Assembly (NCBI RefSeq): GCF_003315795.1
Contig: NZ_QMEY01000006.1
Span: 186,001-250,000 of the forward strand
Reading direction: 5' to 3'
Source of the DNA: Spongiactinospora rosea
GTDB taxonomy: Bacteria; Actinomycetota; Actinomycetes; Streptosporangiales; Streptosporangiaceae
DNA: 64,000 nucleotides
Made by a program: the position numbers and the translations under genes. Positions 43,937 through 52,834 of this stretch are shown here, piece by piece. Position 1 is the first letter of the stretch, and the number at the start of each line of letters is the position of its first letter. The notes under the pieces are model-generated. The model was not told the DNA's origin. It saw nothing but the letters and a program-made list of their open reading frames with translations, and made no database searches.

Positions 43937-45048
43937 TCTCGCTGCGCGGCCTGGTCAAGGAGTTCCCCGGCGGGGTGCGGGCCATCGACGACCTGGATCT
44001 GGAGATCGCCGACGGGGAGTTCCTGGCGCTGCTCGGCCCCTCCGGCTGCGGCAAGACCACGCTGCTGCGAACCATCGCCGGGCTGGAGACACCCACCGCC
44101 GGGCGGGTGGGCATCGGCGGCCGGGACGTCACGGCACTGCCGCCCGGCCGCCGCGACGTGGCGATGGTCTTCCAGGACTACGCCCTCTTCCCGCACATGG
44201 ACGTCGCCGCCAACATCGCCTACCCGCTGCGCGTCAAACGGGTCGGCCGGGCCGAACGGCGGGCCAGGGCCGCCGCCACCGCCGACCGGCTGGACCTTTC
44301 CGGCCTGCTGGACCGGCGGCCCGCGCAACTTTCCGGCGGCCAGCAGCAGCGCGTCGCGCTGGCCCGCGCCATCGCCTGCCGTCCCCGCGCGTTCCTGTTC
44401 GACGAGCCGCTGTCCAACCTGGACGCCCGGCTGCGCCTCACCGCCCGCACGTTCCTCAAGCGCCTGCAGCGCGAACTGGGCGTCACCACCGTCTTCGTCA
44501 CCCACGACCAGGGGGAGGCGCTGGCCCTCGCCGACCGGGTGGCCGTCATGTCCGGCGGGCGGCTGGCCCAGGTCGGCACCCCTGCCGAGGTCTTCCAGCG
44601 GCCGCTCACCACCTTCGTGGCCGCCTTCATCGGCGCCACGCCGATGAACCTGCTGCCGGGCCGCGCCGAGGGAGGCGCGCTGCTGGTGGCCGGGGCGCGG
44701 CTCACCCCGCCCGGCCCGGCGCGCGACCTGCCCGACGGGACGCCGGTGACGTACGGCGTGCGCCCGGAGTACGCCGACCTGTCGTACGAGCCGCGCGAGG
44801 ACGGCCTTCCCGGCAGGGTGGGCGTGGTGGAGAACATGGGCACCGCGCTGCTGGTCACGCTGGAGCCCGCGGGCGGCGGGGACGGGCCGCTGGTGCAGGT
44901 GGTGGTGCCCGAGGAGGACGGCGAACCGGCCCCCGGCACGCCCGCCTGGGCGGTGCCGCGCGCCTCCCGCGCGCTGGTCTACCGCGATGGGCGGCTGCTC
45001 GGCGCGCCGGTCGGCCCCGCGCCCGCGCCCGCCGGGCCGGAGGCATAA
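43933..45048 (+). CDS. ABC importer ATPase (UgpC/MalK-like)
   Basis: This 371-residue ATPase has Walker A GPSGCGKTT (about 36-44), a Q-loop in FQDYALFPHMD, the signature LSGGQQQR, Walker B FLFDEPLSNLD and the H-loop VTHDQGEAL. A C-terminal TOBE-like regulatory domain follows (about 240-370). It energises the two permeases encoded upstream. Unlike the earlier carbohydrate importer in the window, this operon has its own ATPase. It overlaps permease 2 by four bases. Confidence 0.95.
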   Translation: MISLRGLVKEFPGGVRAIDDLDLEIADGEFLALLGPSGCGKTTLLRTIAGLETPTAGRVGIGGRDVTALPPGRRDVAMVFQDYALFPHMDVAANIAYPLRVKRVGRAERRARAAATADRLDLSGLLDRRPAQLSGGQQQRVALARAIACRPRAFLFDEPLSNLDARLRLTARTFLKRLQRELGVTTVFVTHDQGEALALADRVAVMSGGRLAQVGTPAEVFQRPLTTFVAAFIGATPMNLLPGRAEGGALLVAGARLTPPGPARDLPDGTPVTYGVRPEYADLSYEPREDGLPGRVGVVENMGTALLVTLEPAGGGDGPLVQVVVPEEDGEPAPGTPAWAVPRASRALVYRDGRLLGAPVGPAPAPAGPEA

Positions 45049-45054
45049 CCTCGG

Positions 45055-46281
45055 ATGACCATGGAGCACGTGATCCGCCTGAACGGCCGCCACACCCTGC
45101 ACGACCGCGTCACCGGCCCGGTCCGGGAGGTGCCGTTCGAGCCGCCGGCGTGGACGCGTGCGCTGACCGTCCGCCTGGCCTACGACAAGGGCGCGGGGAC
45201 CATCGACCTGGGCTGCGCCGGGCCGGGCGGGTTTCGCGGGTGGTCGGGCGGGGCGCGCGAGGAGTACACCATCGGGCCGGACTGGGCCACGCCCGGCTAC
45301 CTGCCGGGAGAGCCGGAGCCGGGGGTCTGGCGGGTGCTGCTCGGGCTGTACCGGGTCCCGGCGGAGGGCCTGGCGTACGAGGTCACGGTCACGGCGTACG
45401 ACACGCCGCCGCAGGAGCCGGTACGGCCCGCCGTACCGGCGGGCGAGCGCCCCCCGCCCGCGGCCGAGCGGCGGGGCCTGCCCCGGCTCGACGGCCTGAC
45501 CTGGGTGGCGGGCGACCTGCACGCGCACACCGTGCACTCCGACGGCGGGCTGACCGTCCCCGCGCTGGCCGGGCACGCCCGCGACGCCGGCCTTGACTTC
45601 CTCGCCGTCACCGACCACAACACCGTCAGCCACCATCGCGAACTGCCCGCGGCGGCCCGCGCGAGCGGGGTCACCCTGGTCCCCGGGCAGGAGGTGACCA
45701 CCGACCTCGGCCACGCCAACGCCTTCGGCGACGTCGGCTGGATCGACTTCAGACGGCCCCCGGGCACATGGGCGGAGGCCGCGGACGGCGGTGGCGGGAT
45801 CCTGTCGATCAACCACCCGGTGGCCGCCGACTGCGCCTGGCGGCATCCGCCGGACATCGGCGCACACGCCGCGGAGATCTGGCACTGGAGCTGGTGGGAC
45901 CGGACCTGGGGGGCGCCGCTGGCCTGGGCCGCCGCCTGGCGCGATGATCCGGTGCTGCTCGGGGGCAGCGACTTCCACAGCGAGCGCGACGGTCAGCGGC
46001 TCGGCGCGCCCACCACCTGGGTGCTCGCCGAGGACCCCGGCGATCCGGCGTCGGTGGTGGCGGGCATCCGCGCCCGGCGTACGGCGGTGAGCGCCGCGCC
46101 CGGCGGCCCGCTGCTGCTGCGGCACGGCGCGGACTTCCTCGTCGCCGGAGGCGACGGCCTGGTGCTGTGGGGGCCGCAGACCCGCCAGGTCGTGACAGGC
46201 GACCTGGTCGCCCTCCCCGCCCACCCCGGTCCCCACCGCCTGGAGACGGCCCGCAACGAGGTCATGGCCCTTTGCACGTAG
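45055..46281 (+). CDS. CehA/McbA-type PHP metallohydrolase
   Basis: This 408-residue protein has an N-terminal beta-sandwich of about 145 residues (PVREVPFEPPAWTRALTVRLAYD) and a C-terminal PHP domain with the metal ligands GDLHAHTVHSDG (about 157-168), VTDHNTVSHHRELP, HANAFG and GSDFHSERDG. The family includes carbaryl esterase CehA and phosphodiesterases. A phosphoester or ester substrate delivered by the ABC importer directly upstream is likely, and its lack of a signal peptide is consistent with intracellular action. It starts six bases after the ATPase gene. Confidence 0.9.
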   Translation: MTMEHVIRLNGRHTLHDRVTGPVREVPFEPPAWTRALTVRLAYDKGAGTIDLGCAGPGGFRGWSGGAREEYTIGPDWATPGYLPGEPEPGVWRVLLGLYRVPAEGLAYEVTVTAYDTPPQEPVRPAVPAGERPPPAAERRGLPRLDGLTWVAGDLHAHTVHSDGGLTVPALAGHARDAGLDFLAVTDHNTVSHHRELPAAARASGVTLVPGQEVTTDLGHANAFGDVGWIDFRRPPGTWAEAADGGGGILSINHPVAADCAWRHPPDIGAHAAEIWHWSWWDRTWGAPLAWAAAWRDDPVLLGGSDFHSERDGQRLGAPTTWVLAEDPGDPASVVAGIRARRTAVSAAPGGPLLLRHGADFLVAGGDGLVLWGPQTRQVVTGDLVALPAHPGPHRLETARNEVMALCT

Positions 46282-46344
46282 GCTCTGGCGCCCGCCATGG
46301 CCCCGCAGCGGAAGCCCATCCCCGGCGGCTCCTCAGCGTGTCCG

Positions 46345-46372
46345 GCCCGAACCAGGAGACCGTGGTCCGGGC
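46345..46372 (+). terminator. Hairpin terminator of the ABC-PHP operon
   Basis: GCCCGAACCA pairs with TGGTCCGGGC at nine of ten positions around an eight-base loop, followed by a TTCTTT run at 46379-46384. It lies between the convergent PHP and pup genes. Confidence 0.55.
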
Positions 46373-46390
46373 TGCTGATTCTTTACCGTA

Positions 46391-46416
46391 TATGTACTAC
46401 CGGCTTGCCTACTGCC
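46391..46416. repeat. Direct repeat flanking pup, copy 1
   Basis: The segment TATGTACTACCGGCTTGCC and following bases match 46753-46780 (TATGTCACTACCGGCTTACC and onward), with small insertions, in the same orientation. This copy spans the pup stop codon. Confidence 0.5.
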
Positions 46417-46618
46417 CACCCTTTTGGACGTAGCTGCGGATGAATTCTTCGGCGTTCTCTTCGAGAACCTCGTCGATCTCGTCGAGGATCGCGTCGACGT
46501 CGTCGGTGAGCTTCTCCTGGCGCTCCTGGACTTCGGGGGCCGCCTGTGCGTCGACCTCCTCGGTCTCGTTCTCGCGGCGGCCGGTCTGCTTCTGACCGCC
46601 GGTGTCCCTGGTTGCCAT
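46409..46618 (-). CDS. pup: Prokaryotic ubiquitin-like protein Pup
   Basis: This 69-residue, disordered, acidic protein tags substrates for the proteasome. It ends in GGQ, so Dop must deamidate Gln69 to Glu before PafA can ligate it. The central part (about 21-58: EVDAQAAPEVQERQ, DDVDAILDEIDEVLEENAEEFIRSY) forms the helix that binds the Mpa coiled coil. The RBS GGAGG is seven bases from ATG 46618. It is separated from dop by 312 bases and from prcA by the inserted ABC-PHP operon, so it probably has its own promoter. Confidence 0.98.
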   Translation of the reverse strand: MATRDTGGQKQTGRRENETEEVDAQAAPEVQERQEKLTDDVDAILDEIDEVLEENAEEFIRSYVQKGGQ

Positions 46619-46752
46619 CGCTACCTCCGTGTAGGGGACGCACCTGAGTTCATATCTTCCCCGAAGTGGACCATCTTGCGCGCCCGAGGGCGGGCGATCT
46701 TCACCACTTGATCAGATAGCTGCTCTATCCAATTACCGGTCGCCTTCGGTGG

Positions 46753-46780
46753 TATGTCACTACCGGCTTACCTCACTGGC
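46753..46780. repeat. Direct repeat flanking pup, copy 2
   Basis: It matches copy 1 at 46391-46416, in the same orientation, about 360 bases upstream of it on the transcribed strand of pup. It may mark a past duplication or rearrangement. Confidence 0.5.
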
Positions 46781-46843
46781 AACATACCCGGCGATCCGGA
46801 TAATCCGCCCAGATGGAGCCACCGGTGGGCCTCGGAGTGGGCG

Positions 46844-46860
46844 CCTTTACAAAGTAGATC
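46844..46860 (-). repeat. 17-bp repeat, copy 2 (between dop and pup)
   Basis: The minus strand reads GATCTACTTTGTAAAGG, identical to 31132-31148. It lies 25 bases downstream of the dop hairpin. Confidence 0.55.
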
Positions 46861-46885
46861 AGCGAGGCGGAGGACGGACCGGCTC

Positions 46886-46915
46886 GCCGTACGGCCCGCC
46901 GCCGGGCCGTACGGC
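46886..46915 (-). terminator. Hairpin terminator of dop
   Basis: A perfect 13-bp stem (GCCGTACGGCCCG with its complement at 46903-46915) and a four-base loop lie 15 bases beyond the dop stop codon. Confidence 0.7.
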
Positions 46916-46930
46916 TCACGTCTTGGCCGG

Positions 46931-48448
46931 TCAGTGGTCGCCGGTGAGCGCGGCCACCAGGTCGGCCGCCGTGCGGCAGCGGTCGAACAGCTCGCCCACA
47001 TGGGCCTTGGTGCCGCGCAGCGGCTCCAGGGTGGGCACCCGCTGCAGGGAGTCGCGGCCGGGGATGTCGAAGATCACCGAGTCCCAGGAGGCGGCGGCCA
47101 CCGCCTCGCTGTACTGCCGCAGGCAGCGCCCGCGGAAGTAGGCCCGGGTGTCGTTGGGCGGCTGCTCCACCGCCCGCTCCACGTCGGCCTCGGTCACCAG
47201 CCGCTGCATCCGCCCGCGCGCCACCAGCCGGTTGTACAGGCCGCGCTCGGTGCGGATGTCGGAGTACTGGAGATCGACGAGCTGGAGCCGCGGATGGCTC
47301 CAGGGCAGCCCGTCGCGGCTGCGGTAGCCCTCGAGCAGCTCCAGCTTGGCCACCCAGTCCAGCTCCCTGGAGAGCTGCATGGGGTCCTCGGCCAGCCGGG
47401 TCAGCACCGACTCCCAGCGGTCGAGGACGTCCTTGGTGATCTCGTCCACGCCGTTGCCGCTGCGCTCCTCGGCGTACTTCCTGGCCTGCTCCAGATACTC
47501 CATCTGGAGCTGGATCGCGGTCAGCCTGCGCCCGTCGCGCAGCGGTATCTCATAGCGGCAGGTCGGGTCGTGGGAGACCGCCCGCAGCGCGGCCACCGGG
47601 TTCTCCACCGCGAAGTCGCGGGTGAGGAACCCGTCCTCGATCATGGCCAGCACCAGCGCCGTGGACCCCAGCTTGAGGTAGGTCGAGATCTCCGACATGT
47701 TGGCGTCACCGATGATGACGTGCAGCCGCCGGTACTTCTCGGGGTCGGCGTGCGGCTCGTCGCGGGTGTTGATGATGGGCCGCTTGAGCGTCGTCTCCAG
47801 CCCCACCTCGACCTCGAAGAAGTCGGCGCGCTGGCTGATCTGGAAGCCCTCGCCGCGGGAGTCCTGGCCGATACCGACCCGCCCCGCGCCGGTGACCACC
47901 TGACGGGAGACGAAGAACGGCGTCAGGTGCCTGACGATGTCGGCGAACGGGGTGGCCCGCCGCATCAGGTAGTTCTCGTGGCAGCCGTAGGAGGCGCCCT
48001 TGTTGTCGGTGTTGTTCTTGTAGAGCTGGATGGGGGCGTTGGAGGGGACGGCCGACGCGCGGAGTGCCGCGTCCAGCATCACCCGCTCGCCTGCCTTGTC
48101 CCAGATGACGGCCGCACGGGGGTTGGTGCACTCAGGCGTGGAGTATTCCGGATGGGCGTGGTCCACGTAGAGCCGTGCGCCGTTGGTCAGGATCACGTTG
48201 GCCAGCCCCAGATCCTCGTCCGTGAGCTGGCTGGGGTCGGCGACCTCCCGGGCCAGGTCGAAACCCCGGGCGTCGCGCAGTGGGTTCTCCTCCTCGAAGT
48301 CCCATCGTGCGCGGCGTGCCCGGGCCGCCGAGGCCGCCAGGTAGGCGTTGACGACCTGCGAAGAGGTCACCATCGCGTTGGCCCCCGGCTGGCCGGGCAC
48401 GGAAATCCCGTACTCGGTCTCGATGCCCATCACCCGCCGTACCGTCAT
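46931..48448 (-). CDS. dop: Depupylase/deamidase Dop
   Basis: This 505-residue homologue of PafA deamidates the C-terminal Gln of Pup and removes Pup from proteins. ATG 48448 lies six bases after GAGG and gives [16 protein letters not shown] with the GIETEYG motif. ATP/Mg-binding regions [31 protein letters not shown] and [20 protein letters not shown] are present. The Dop-loop region follows the first strand ([17 protein letters not shown]). It begins the dop-pup part of the proteasome locus, upstream of the acyltransferase and mpa in conserved order (reverse strand). Confidence 0.97.
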   Translation of the reverse strand: MTVRRVMGIETEYGISVPGQPGANAMVTSSQVVNAYLAASAARARRARWDFEEENPLRDARGFDLAREVADPSQLTDEDLGLANVILTNGARLYVDHAHPEYSTPECTNPRAAVIWDKAGERVMLDAALRASAVPSNAPIQLYKNNTDNKGASYGCHENYLMRRATPFADIVRHLTPFFVSRQVVTGAGRVGIGQDSRGEGFQISQRADFFEVEVGLETTLKRPIINTRDEPHADPEKYRRLHVIIGDANMSEISTYLKLGSTALVLAMIEDGFLTRDFAVENPVAALRAVSHDPTCRYEIPLRDGRRLTAIQLQMEYLEQARKYAEERSGNGVDEITKDVLDRWESVLTRLAEDPMQLSRELDWVAKLELLEGYRSRDGLPWSHPRLQLVDLQYSDIRTERGLYNRLVARGRMQRLVTEADVERAVEQPPNDTRAYFRGRCLRQYSEAVAAASWDSVIFDIPGRDSLQRVPTLEPLRGTKAHVGELFDRCRTAADLVAALTGDH

Positions 48449-48571
48449 GCGCATCCTCTGTTCGTCGGGACAGTGGTTCCGCCGTTTATATCCCCGAGCC
48501 TAGACCCTTCACCATCGGCTGCGGGCAGACGGTTATGGCACAGATGCCTTTTGCCGGTCCGCAGGCCGACT

Positions 48572-49759
48572 TTACGCGGTCGCGCGGCTCCCTCCGGCGC
48601 GCCTGCCCCGGGCCCTCGGCCGGAACAGCCGTTGCGCGGGCCGCTCGACCAGGGTGTGGACGGCGTAGGACAGCGCGATGGCGGCCAGCGTCGCGGCGCA
48701 GGCCACCACCCACGGGGGCAGCGTGTCGCGCAACTGCGGGATGAGCACCACCGCCACCGGGGTGTGGAACAGGTACAGCGGGTACGTCAGGCCGCCCAGC
48801 GTGGTCAGGCCGCCCCAGGTGAGCCGGGACAGGGCGCCGAGCGCGACGGCGGCCATCACGGCGTACATGAGCGCGATGGCGGCGATGACCATCCAGTCCT
48901 CCACCGGCATCGCCGGAAAGCCGGCGGCCTCCACGCGCCCGGCCACCCGCTGCGTCGCCGAGCGCAGCGCCAGGGCGAACCCGGCGGCCACGAACCCCCA
49001 CAGCGGGATCGAGGACCCGAAGCGGCGGATGAGGAACAGGGCCATGCCGGTGATGAAGTAGGGCGCGTACTTCGGCATCACGACGAGGTCCACCGCCTCG
49101 GTGAGCGGCCCTAGCTCGACGAAGGTGGCGGCGACGGCCGCGGCCAGCCACACGCCCATGAACGCCAGGCAGCGGCCCAGGGTGACCCCGGCCAGCACCA
49201 GGATGCCGATGAGCAGGTAGAACCGCAGCTCCACCCACAGCGACCAGTAGACCCCGTTGGCGTCGGTGACCCCGAACGCGCGCTGCAGCATCGTGAGGTT
49301 GACCGCGTACTCCCCCGGCGACAGGCGCGGGTCCAGCGCGGTCGCCCTGGTGAAGGCGTACACGCCGGCGACGGCCAGCACGCTCACCCAGTAGGCCGGG
49401 TACAGCCGGACCAGCCGGGAGCGGGCGAAGCCGCCGATCCCCCGGCCCCACACGGTCATCAGGATCACGAAGCCGCTGATGATGAAGAACAGCTCCACGC
49501 CCAGGATGCCGAGCCCGGCGACGGACGCGGTGCCGGGGAACAGCCCGCTCGGCCGTTCCCCCCAGATCGAGGCGAAGGCGACCAGGTAGTGGAAGGCGAC
49601 CACGGCCAGCGCGGCCAGGAACCGCAGCAGGTCGAGTTCGGCGATGCGGCCGGTCACCTGGTCCCGGCCCGGCGTCCGCCCCTGTGAGGCGGTCTTACGG
49701 CCGCCCGTCCGCTGGGCGGGCACGCGCACCGTGCCGGACCCCTGAACCCGCCCGGTCAC
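48572..49759 (-). CDS. Acyltransferase family 3 membrane protein
   Basis: This 395-residue protein has about ten transmembrane helices and the catalytic His of the AT3 family in VVAFHYLVAF (about residue 57). RIAELDLLRFLAALAVVAFH and VLGVELFFIISGFVIL are typical. It O-acylates an exopolysaccharide, glycolipid or antibiotic; the target is unknown. It sits between dop and mpa, where it interrupts the usual proteasome gene order. The first 35 residues are cytosolic and basic; a start at an internal GTG is possible. Confidence 0.88.
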   Translation of the reverse strand: MTGRVQGSGTVRVPAQRTGGRKTASQGRTPGRDQVTGRIAELDLLRFLAALAVVAFHYLVAFASIWGERPSGLFPGTASVAGLGILGVELFFIISGFVILMTVWGRGIGGFARSRLVRLYPAYWVSVLAVAGVYAFTRATALDPRLSPGEYAVNLTMLQRAFGVTDANGVYWSLWVELRFYLLIGILVLAGVTLGRCLAFMGVWLAAAVAATFVELGPLTEAVDLVVMPKYAPYFITGMALFLIRRFGSSIPLWGFVAAGFALALRSATQRVAGRVEAAGFPAMPVEDWMVIAAIALMYAVMAAVALGALSRLTWGGLTTLGGLTYPLYLFHTPVAVVLIPQLRDTLPPWVVACAATLAAIALSYAVHTLVERPAQRLFRPRARGRRAGGSRATA

Positions 49760-49877
49760 CGCGGGTCCGCACCGATATATGCACGCACGCCCCCTTGGAC
49801 GATCTAGATCGCCGGCCGGTTCCCCTTATTTCACAGGGCTTTCGGCGGTCACATCCGTCACATCGGCCCCGCCGCAC

Positions 49878-49922
49878 GACATGAGCCGGCGCGGGCCCGG
49901 TGGGCCCGCGCCGGCTCATGTC
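49878..49922 (-). terminator. Strong hairpin terminator of mpa
   Basis: A perfect inverted repeat of 21-bp arms (49878-49898 and 49902-49922) with a three-base loop starts four bases after the mpa stop codon. It contains no mismatches and no T tract. Confidence 0.8.
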
Positions 49923-49925
49923 AGG

Positions 49926-51689
49926 TCAGAGGTACTGGCCGGTGTTGGGAACCGTGTCGATGGAACGCCCCGCCTCGGTGCCCTGCTTGCCGGAGACGAG
50001 CGTGCGGATGTAGACGATCCGCTCGCCCTTCTTGCCGGAGATGCGGGCCCAGTCGTCGGGGTTGGTGGTGTTGGGCAGGTCCTCGTTCTCGGAGAACTCG
50101 TCCACGCAGGCGGCGAGCAGGTGCGTGACCCGCATGCCCTTGCGGCCGGTCTCCAGGAACTCCTTGATCGCCATCTTCTTGCCGCGGTCGACGATGTTCT
50201 GGATCATCGCGCCGGAGTTGAAGTCCTTGAAGTAGAGGACCTCCTTGTCACCGTTGGCGTAGGTGACCTCCAGGAAGCGGTTCTCCTCGCTCTCGGCGTA
50301 CATCCGCTCCACGACCCGCTGGATCATCGCCTGCACGGTGGCCGCCCGGGAGGCGTCGTGCTCGACCAGATCGTCGTCGGACAGCGGGAGCGTGGTGGTG
50401 ATGTACTTGGAGAAGATGTCCTTGGCCGCCTCGGCGTCCGGCCGCTCGATCTTGATCTTGACGTCCAGCCGGCCGGGCCGCAGGATCGCCGGGTCGATCA
50501 TGTCCTCGCGGTTGGAGGCGCCGATCACGATGACGTTCTCCAGGCCCTCGACGCCGTCGATCTCCGACAGGAGCTGAGGGACGATGGTGTTCTCGACGTC
50601 GGAGGAGACGCCCGATCCGCGGGTGCGGAAGATGGAGTCCATCTCGTCGAAGAACACGATGACCGGAGTGCCCTCCGACGCCTTCTCCCTGGCCCGCTGG
50701 AAGACCAGCCGGATGTGCCGCTCGGTCTCACCGACGTACTTGTTGAGCAGCTCAGGGCCCTTGATGTTGAGGAAGAAGCTCTTGCCCGACTGGCCGGTCT
50801 TCTCCGCCACCTGCTTGGCCAGGGAGTTGGCGACCGCCTTGGCGATGAGCGTCTTGCCGCAACCCGGAGGGCCGTACAGGAGCACGCCCTTGGGCGGGCG
50901 CAACTCGTGCTCGCGGAACAGGTCGGCGTGCAGATAGGGCAGCTCGATGGCGTCCCTGATCTGCTCGATCTGCCGGGTCAGGCCGCCGATCTCCTCGTAG
51001 GAGATGTCCGGGACCTCCTCCAGCACAAGCTCCTCGACCTCGGACTTCGGGATCCGCTCGTACACATAGCCGGACCGAGGTTCGAGCAGGAGCGAGTCGC
51101 CCGCTCTGACGGGCTGGTCCTTGAGGGACTCGGCAAGACGGACCACGCGTTCTTCGTCGGCGTGCGAGATCACCAACGCCCGCTCGCCGTCGTCGAGCAA
51201 CTCCTTCAGCATCACGATCTCGCCCACCGTCTCGTAGCCAAGGGCTTCGACGACGTTGAGCGCCTCGTTCAGCATGACCTCCTGGCCACGCCGCAGCGAG
51301 GTCACATCGACGGCCGGGCTGGCGTTGACCCGCAGCTTGCGCCCACCGGTGAACACCTCCAGCGTGCCGTCCTCCCGCGCGGAGAGGAAGACGCCGAATC
51401 CCGAGGGCGGCTGCGCCAGCCTGTCGACTTCCTCCTTCAGGGCGACAATCTGGTCTCTGGCCTCCTTGAGGGTGGCCACAAGGCGTTCGTTCTGGCCGGT
51501 GACCGCGGCCAGATTCGCCTGTGCCTCGTGCAGGCGCTCTTCCAAGACCCTTGTCTGACGGGGAGACTCCGCAAGCTTGCGCCGCAACGCGGTGATCTCT
51601 TCCTGGAGGAAGGAGACCTGTGTTGTGAGGTCGGCGACCTCCCGTTCGCGCTGGGCGGCCCGAGCTTCGGCGTCGTCGCGAGCTGCCAC
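49926..51689 (-). CDS. mpa: Proteasome-associated AAA+ ATPase Mpa/ARC
   Basis: This 587-residue hexameric unfoldase binds pupylated proteins and feeds them to the 20S core. GTG 51689 is preferred because GGAGG lies eight bases upstream. The N-terminal coiled coil (about 15-75) binds Pup. Tandem OB domains (about 80-220) follow, and then the AAA module with GPPGCGKT (about 270), [12 protein letters not shown] (about 345) and [17 protein letters not shown]. It ends in GQYL, the C-terminal motif that docks into alpha-ring pockets and opens the gate. An intact Mpa and PrcA beside a broken prcB is notable. Confidence 0.97.
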   Translation of the reverse strand: MAARDDAEARAAQREREVADLTTQVSFLQEEITALRRKLAESPRQTRVLEERLHEAQANLAAVTGQNERLVATLKEARDQIVALKEEVDRLAQPPSGFGVFLSAREDGTLEVFTGGRKLRVNASPAVDVTSLRRGQEVMLNEALNVVEALGYETVGEIVMLKELLDDGERALVISHADEERVVRLAESLKDQPVRAGDSLLLEPRSGYVYERIPKSEVEELVLEEVPDISYEEIGGLTRQIEQIRDAIELPYLHADLFREHELRPPKGVLLYGPPGCGKTLIAKAVANSLAKQVAEKTGQSGKSFFLNIKGPELLNKYVGETERHIRLVFQRAREKASEGTPVIVFFDEMDSIFRTRGSGVSSDVENTIVPQLLSEIDGVEGLENVIVIGASNREDMIDPAILRPGRLDVKIKIERPDAEAAKDIFSKYITTTLPLSDDDLVEHDASRAATVQAMIQRVVERMYAESEENRFLEVTYANGDKEVLYFKDFNSGAMIQNIVDRGKKMAIKEFLETGRKGMRVTHLLAACVDEFSENEDLPNTTNPDDWARISGKKGERIVYIRTLVSGKQGTEAGRSIDTVPNTGQYL

Positions 51690-51898
51690 GCCCGTCACCT
51701 CCTTCCCAGTCGAGGGCGACTACTAAAGACCCTACCTATCTAACGGCTTTCCGTAACCTGGCCGGGCAGTGTTCGTCTAGTTACAACCGGTGCTTGGTGA
51801 TTAATCCCCAATGGATGCCTTTAGTAGTGGCAGCATACGAACACGGCGATCTGTTCCCGTGTCGTGGGCGTTTCACCGCTGTGGCCGAATCGACACCA

Positions 51899-52762
51899 TC
51901 AGCGGGCGGTCGCCTCGTCGCCATACGCTCCCTTCGCCGGACGTCTGCGGCGGGGCGGGGCGGTGACCCCCTCCGCCATGCGGCGGGCGGTGACGACGAA
52001 CCCCGTGTGCCCGACCATCCTGTGGTCGGGCCGCACCGCGAGCCCCTCGACATGCCAGTCGCGGATCAGGGTCTCCCACGAATGCGGCTCGGTGAAACTC
52101 CCGTGGTCCCTGATGCTCTCGACAGTACGCGAGAGCTGAGTGGTCGTGGCGACGTAACAGCAGATCACCCCGCCGGGGGTGAGGGACTTGGCCGCGGCGT
52201 CCACGCACTCCCAGGGGGCCAGCATGTCCAGCACCACGCGATCGACGTCGCTCTCGTCGAGCGCGGTCACGAAGTCGCCCACCACCAGCCGCCACTGGTC
52301 CACCGGCCCGCCGTGGAACTTCTCGACGTTCTTGCGGGCCACCTCGGCGAAGTCCTCCCGCCGCTCGTAGGAGGTCAGGCTCCCGCCCTCCCCCACCGCG
52401 CGCAGCAGGAAGCAGCTCAACGCCCCCGAGCCCACCCCGGCCTCGACCACCCGGGCCCCGGGGAAGATGTCGGCCATCCCGACGATCATCGCGGCGTCCT
52501 TGGGGTAGATCACCGCCGCGCCGCGCGGCATCGACACGGCGTAGTCCTGCAGGAGGTGACGGAAGGCCAGGTACGGAGTGCCGCCCGACGAGCGCACCAC
52601 CGACCCCTCGGGCATCCCGATCAGCTCGTCGTGCGGAATCGACCCCTTGTGCGTGTGGAAAGCGCCGCCCTCGCGCAGCGTCACCGTGTGCCGCTTGTTC
52701 TTCGGGTCGGTGAGCTGAACCTGATCACCGGGCCGGAACGGCCCGTGCCTGCGAAAACCCAT
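51899..52762 (-). CDS. trmI: tRNA (adenine-N1)-methyltransferase TrmI
   Basis: This 287-residue enzyme methylates A58 (and A57) of tRNAs using S-adenosylmethionine. ATG 52762 gives MGFRRHGPFRPGDQVQLTDPK, the usual N-terminal beta domain. SAM-binding motif I is VVEAGVGSGALSCFLLRAVG (about 105-125), with YERREDFAEVARKNVEKF and VVLDMLAPWECVDAAAKSL following. The C-terminal 25 residues are basic and rich in Arg/Pro (APPRRRRPAK). It is located next to mpa, a conserved position in actinobacterial proteasome loci. Confidence 0.95.
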   Translation of the reverse strand: MGFRRHGPFRPGDQVQLTDPKNKRHTVTLREGGAFHTHKGSIPHDELIGMPEGSVVRSSGGTPYLAFRHLLQDYAVSMPRGAAVIYPKDAAMIVGMADIFPGARVVEAGVGSGALSCFLLRAVGEGGSLTSYERREDFAEVARKNVEKFHGGPVDQWRLVVGDFVTALDESDVDRVVLDMLAPWECVDAAAKSLTPGGVICCYVATTTQLSRTVESIRDHGSFTEPHSWETLIRDWHVEGLAVRPDHRMVGHTGFVVTARRMAEGVTAPPRRRRPAKGAYGDEATAR

Positions 52763-52834
52763 GTGGGCAAGGTTATCGCCGCGATCGGCGCAAATGATTC
52801 GCCGAGCCGCGGCCCGGCCTGGTAGCAAAGGGGG

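Larger units (their letters stand above)
46619..46930. other. 312-bp dop-pup intergenic region
   Basis: No ORF or RNA gene is recognised in it. On the minus strand, in order, it holds the dop hairpin terminator (46886-46915), a copy of the 17-bp repeat (46844-46860), direct-repeat copy 2 (46753-46780), a GATAG-N5-CTATC inverted repeat (46715-46729) and the pup ribosome binding site. A pup promoter is expected between 46640 and 46760, but no clear -35/-10 pair was found. Confidence 0.6.

Noticed and set aside
49800..49811. CGATCTAGATCG palindrome near the acyltransferase start
   Set aside because: It is perfect but short, with no second copy and no divergent gene to regulate; it may be chance.
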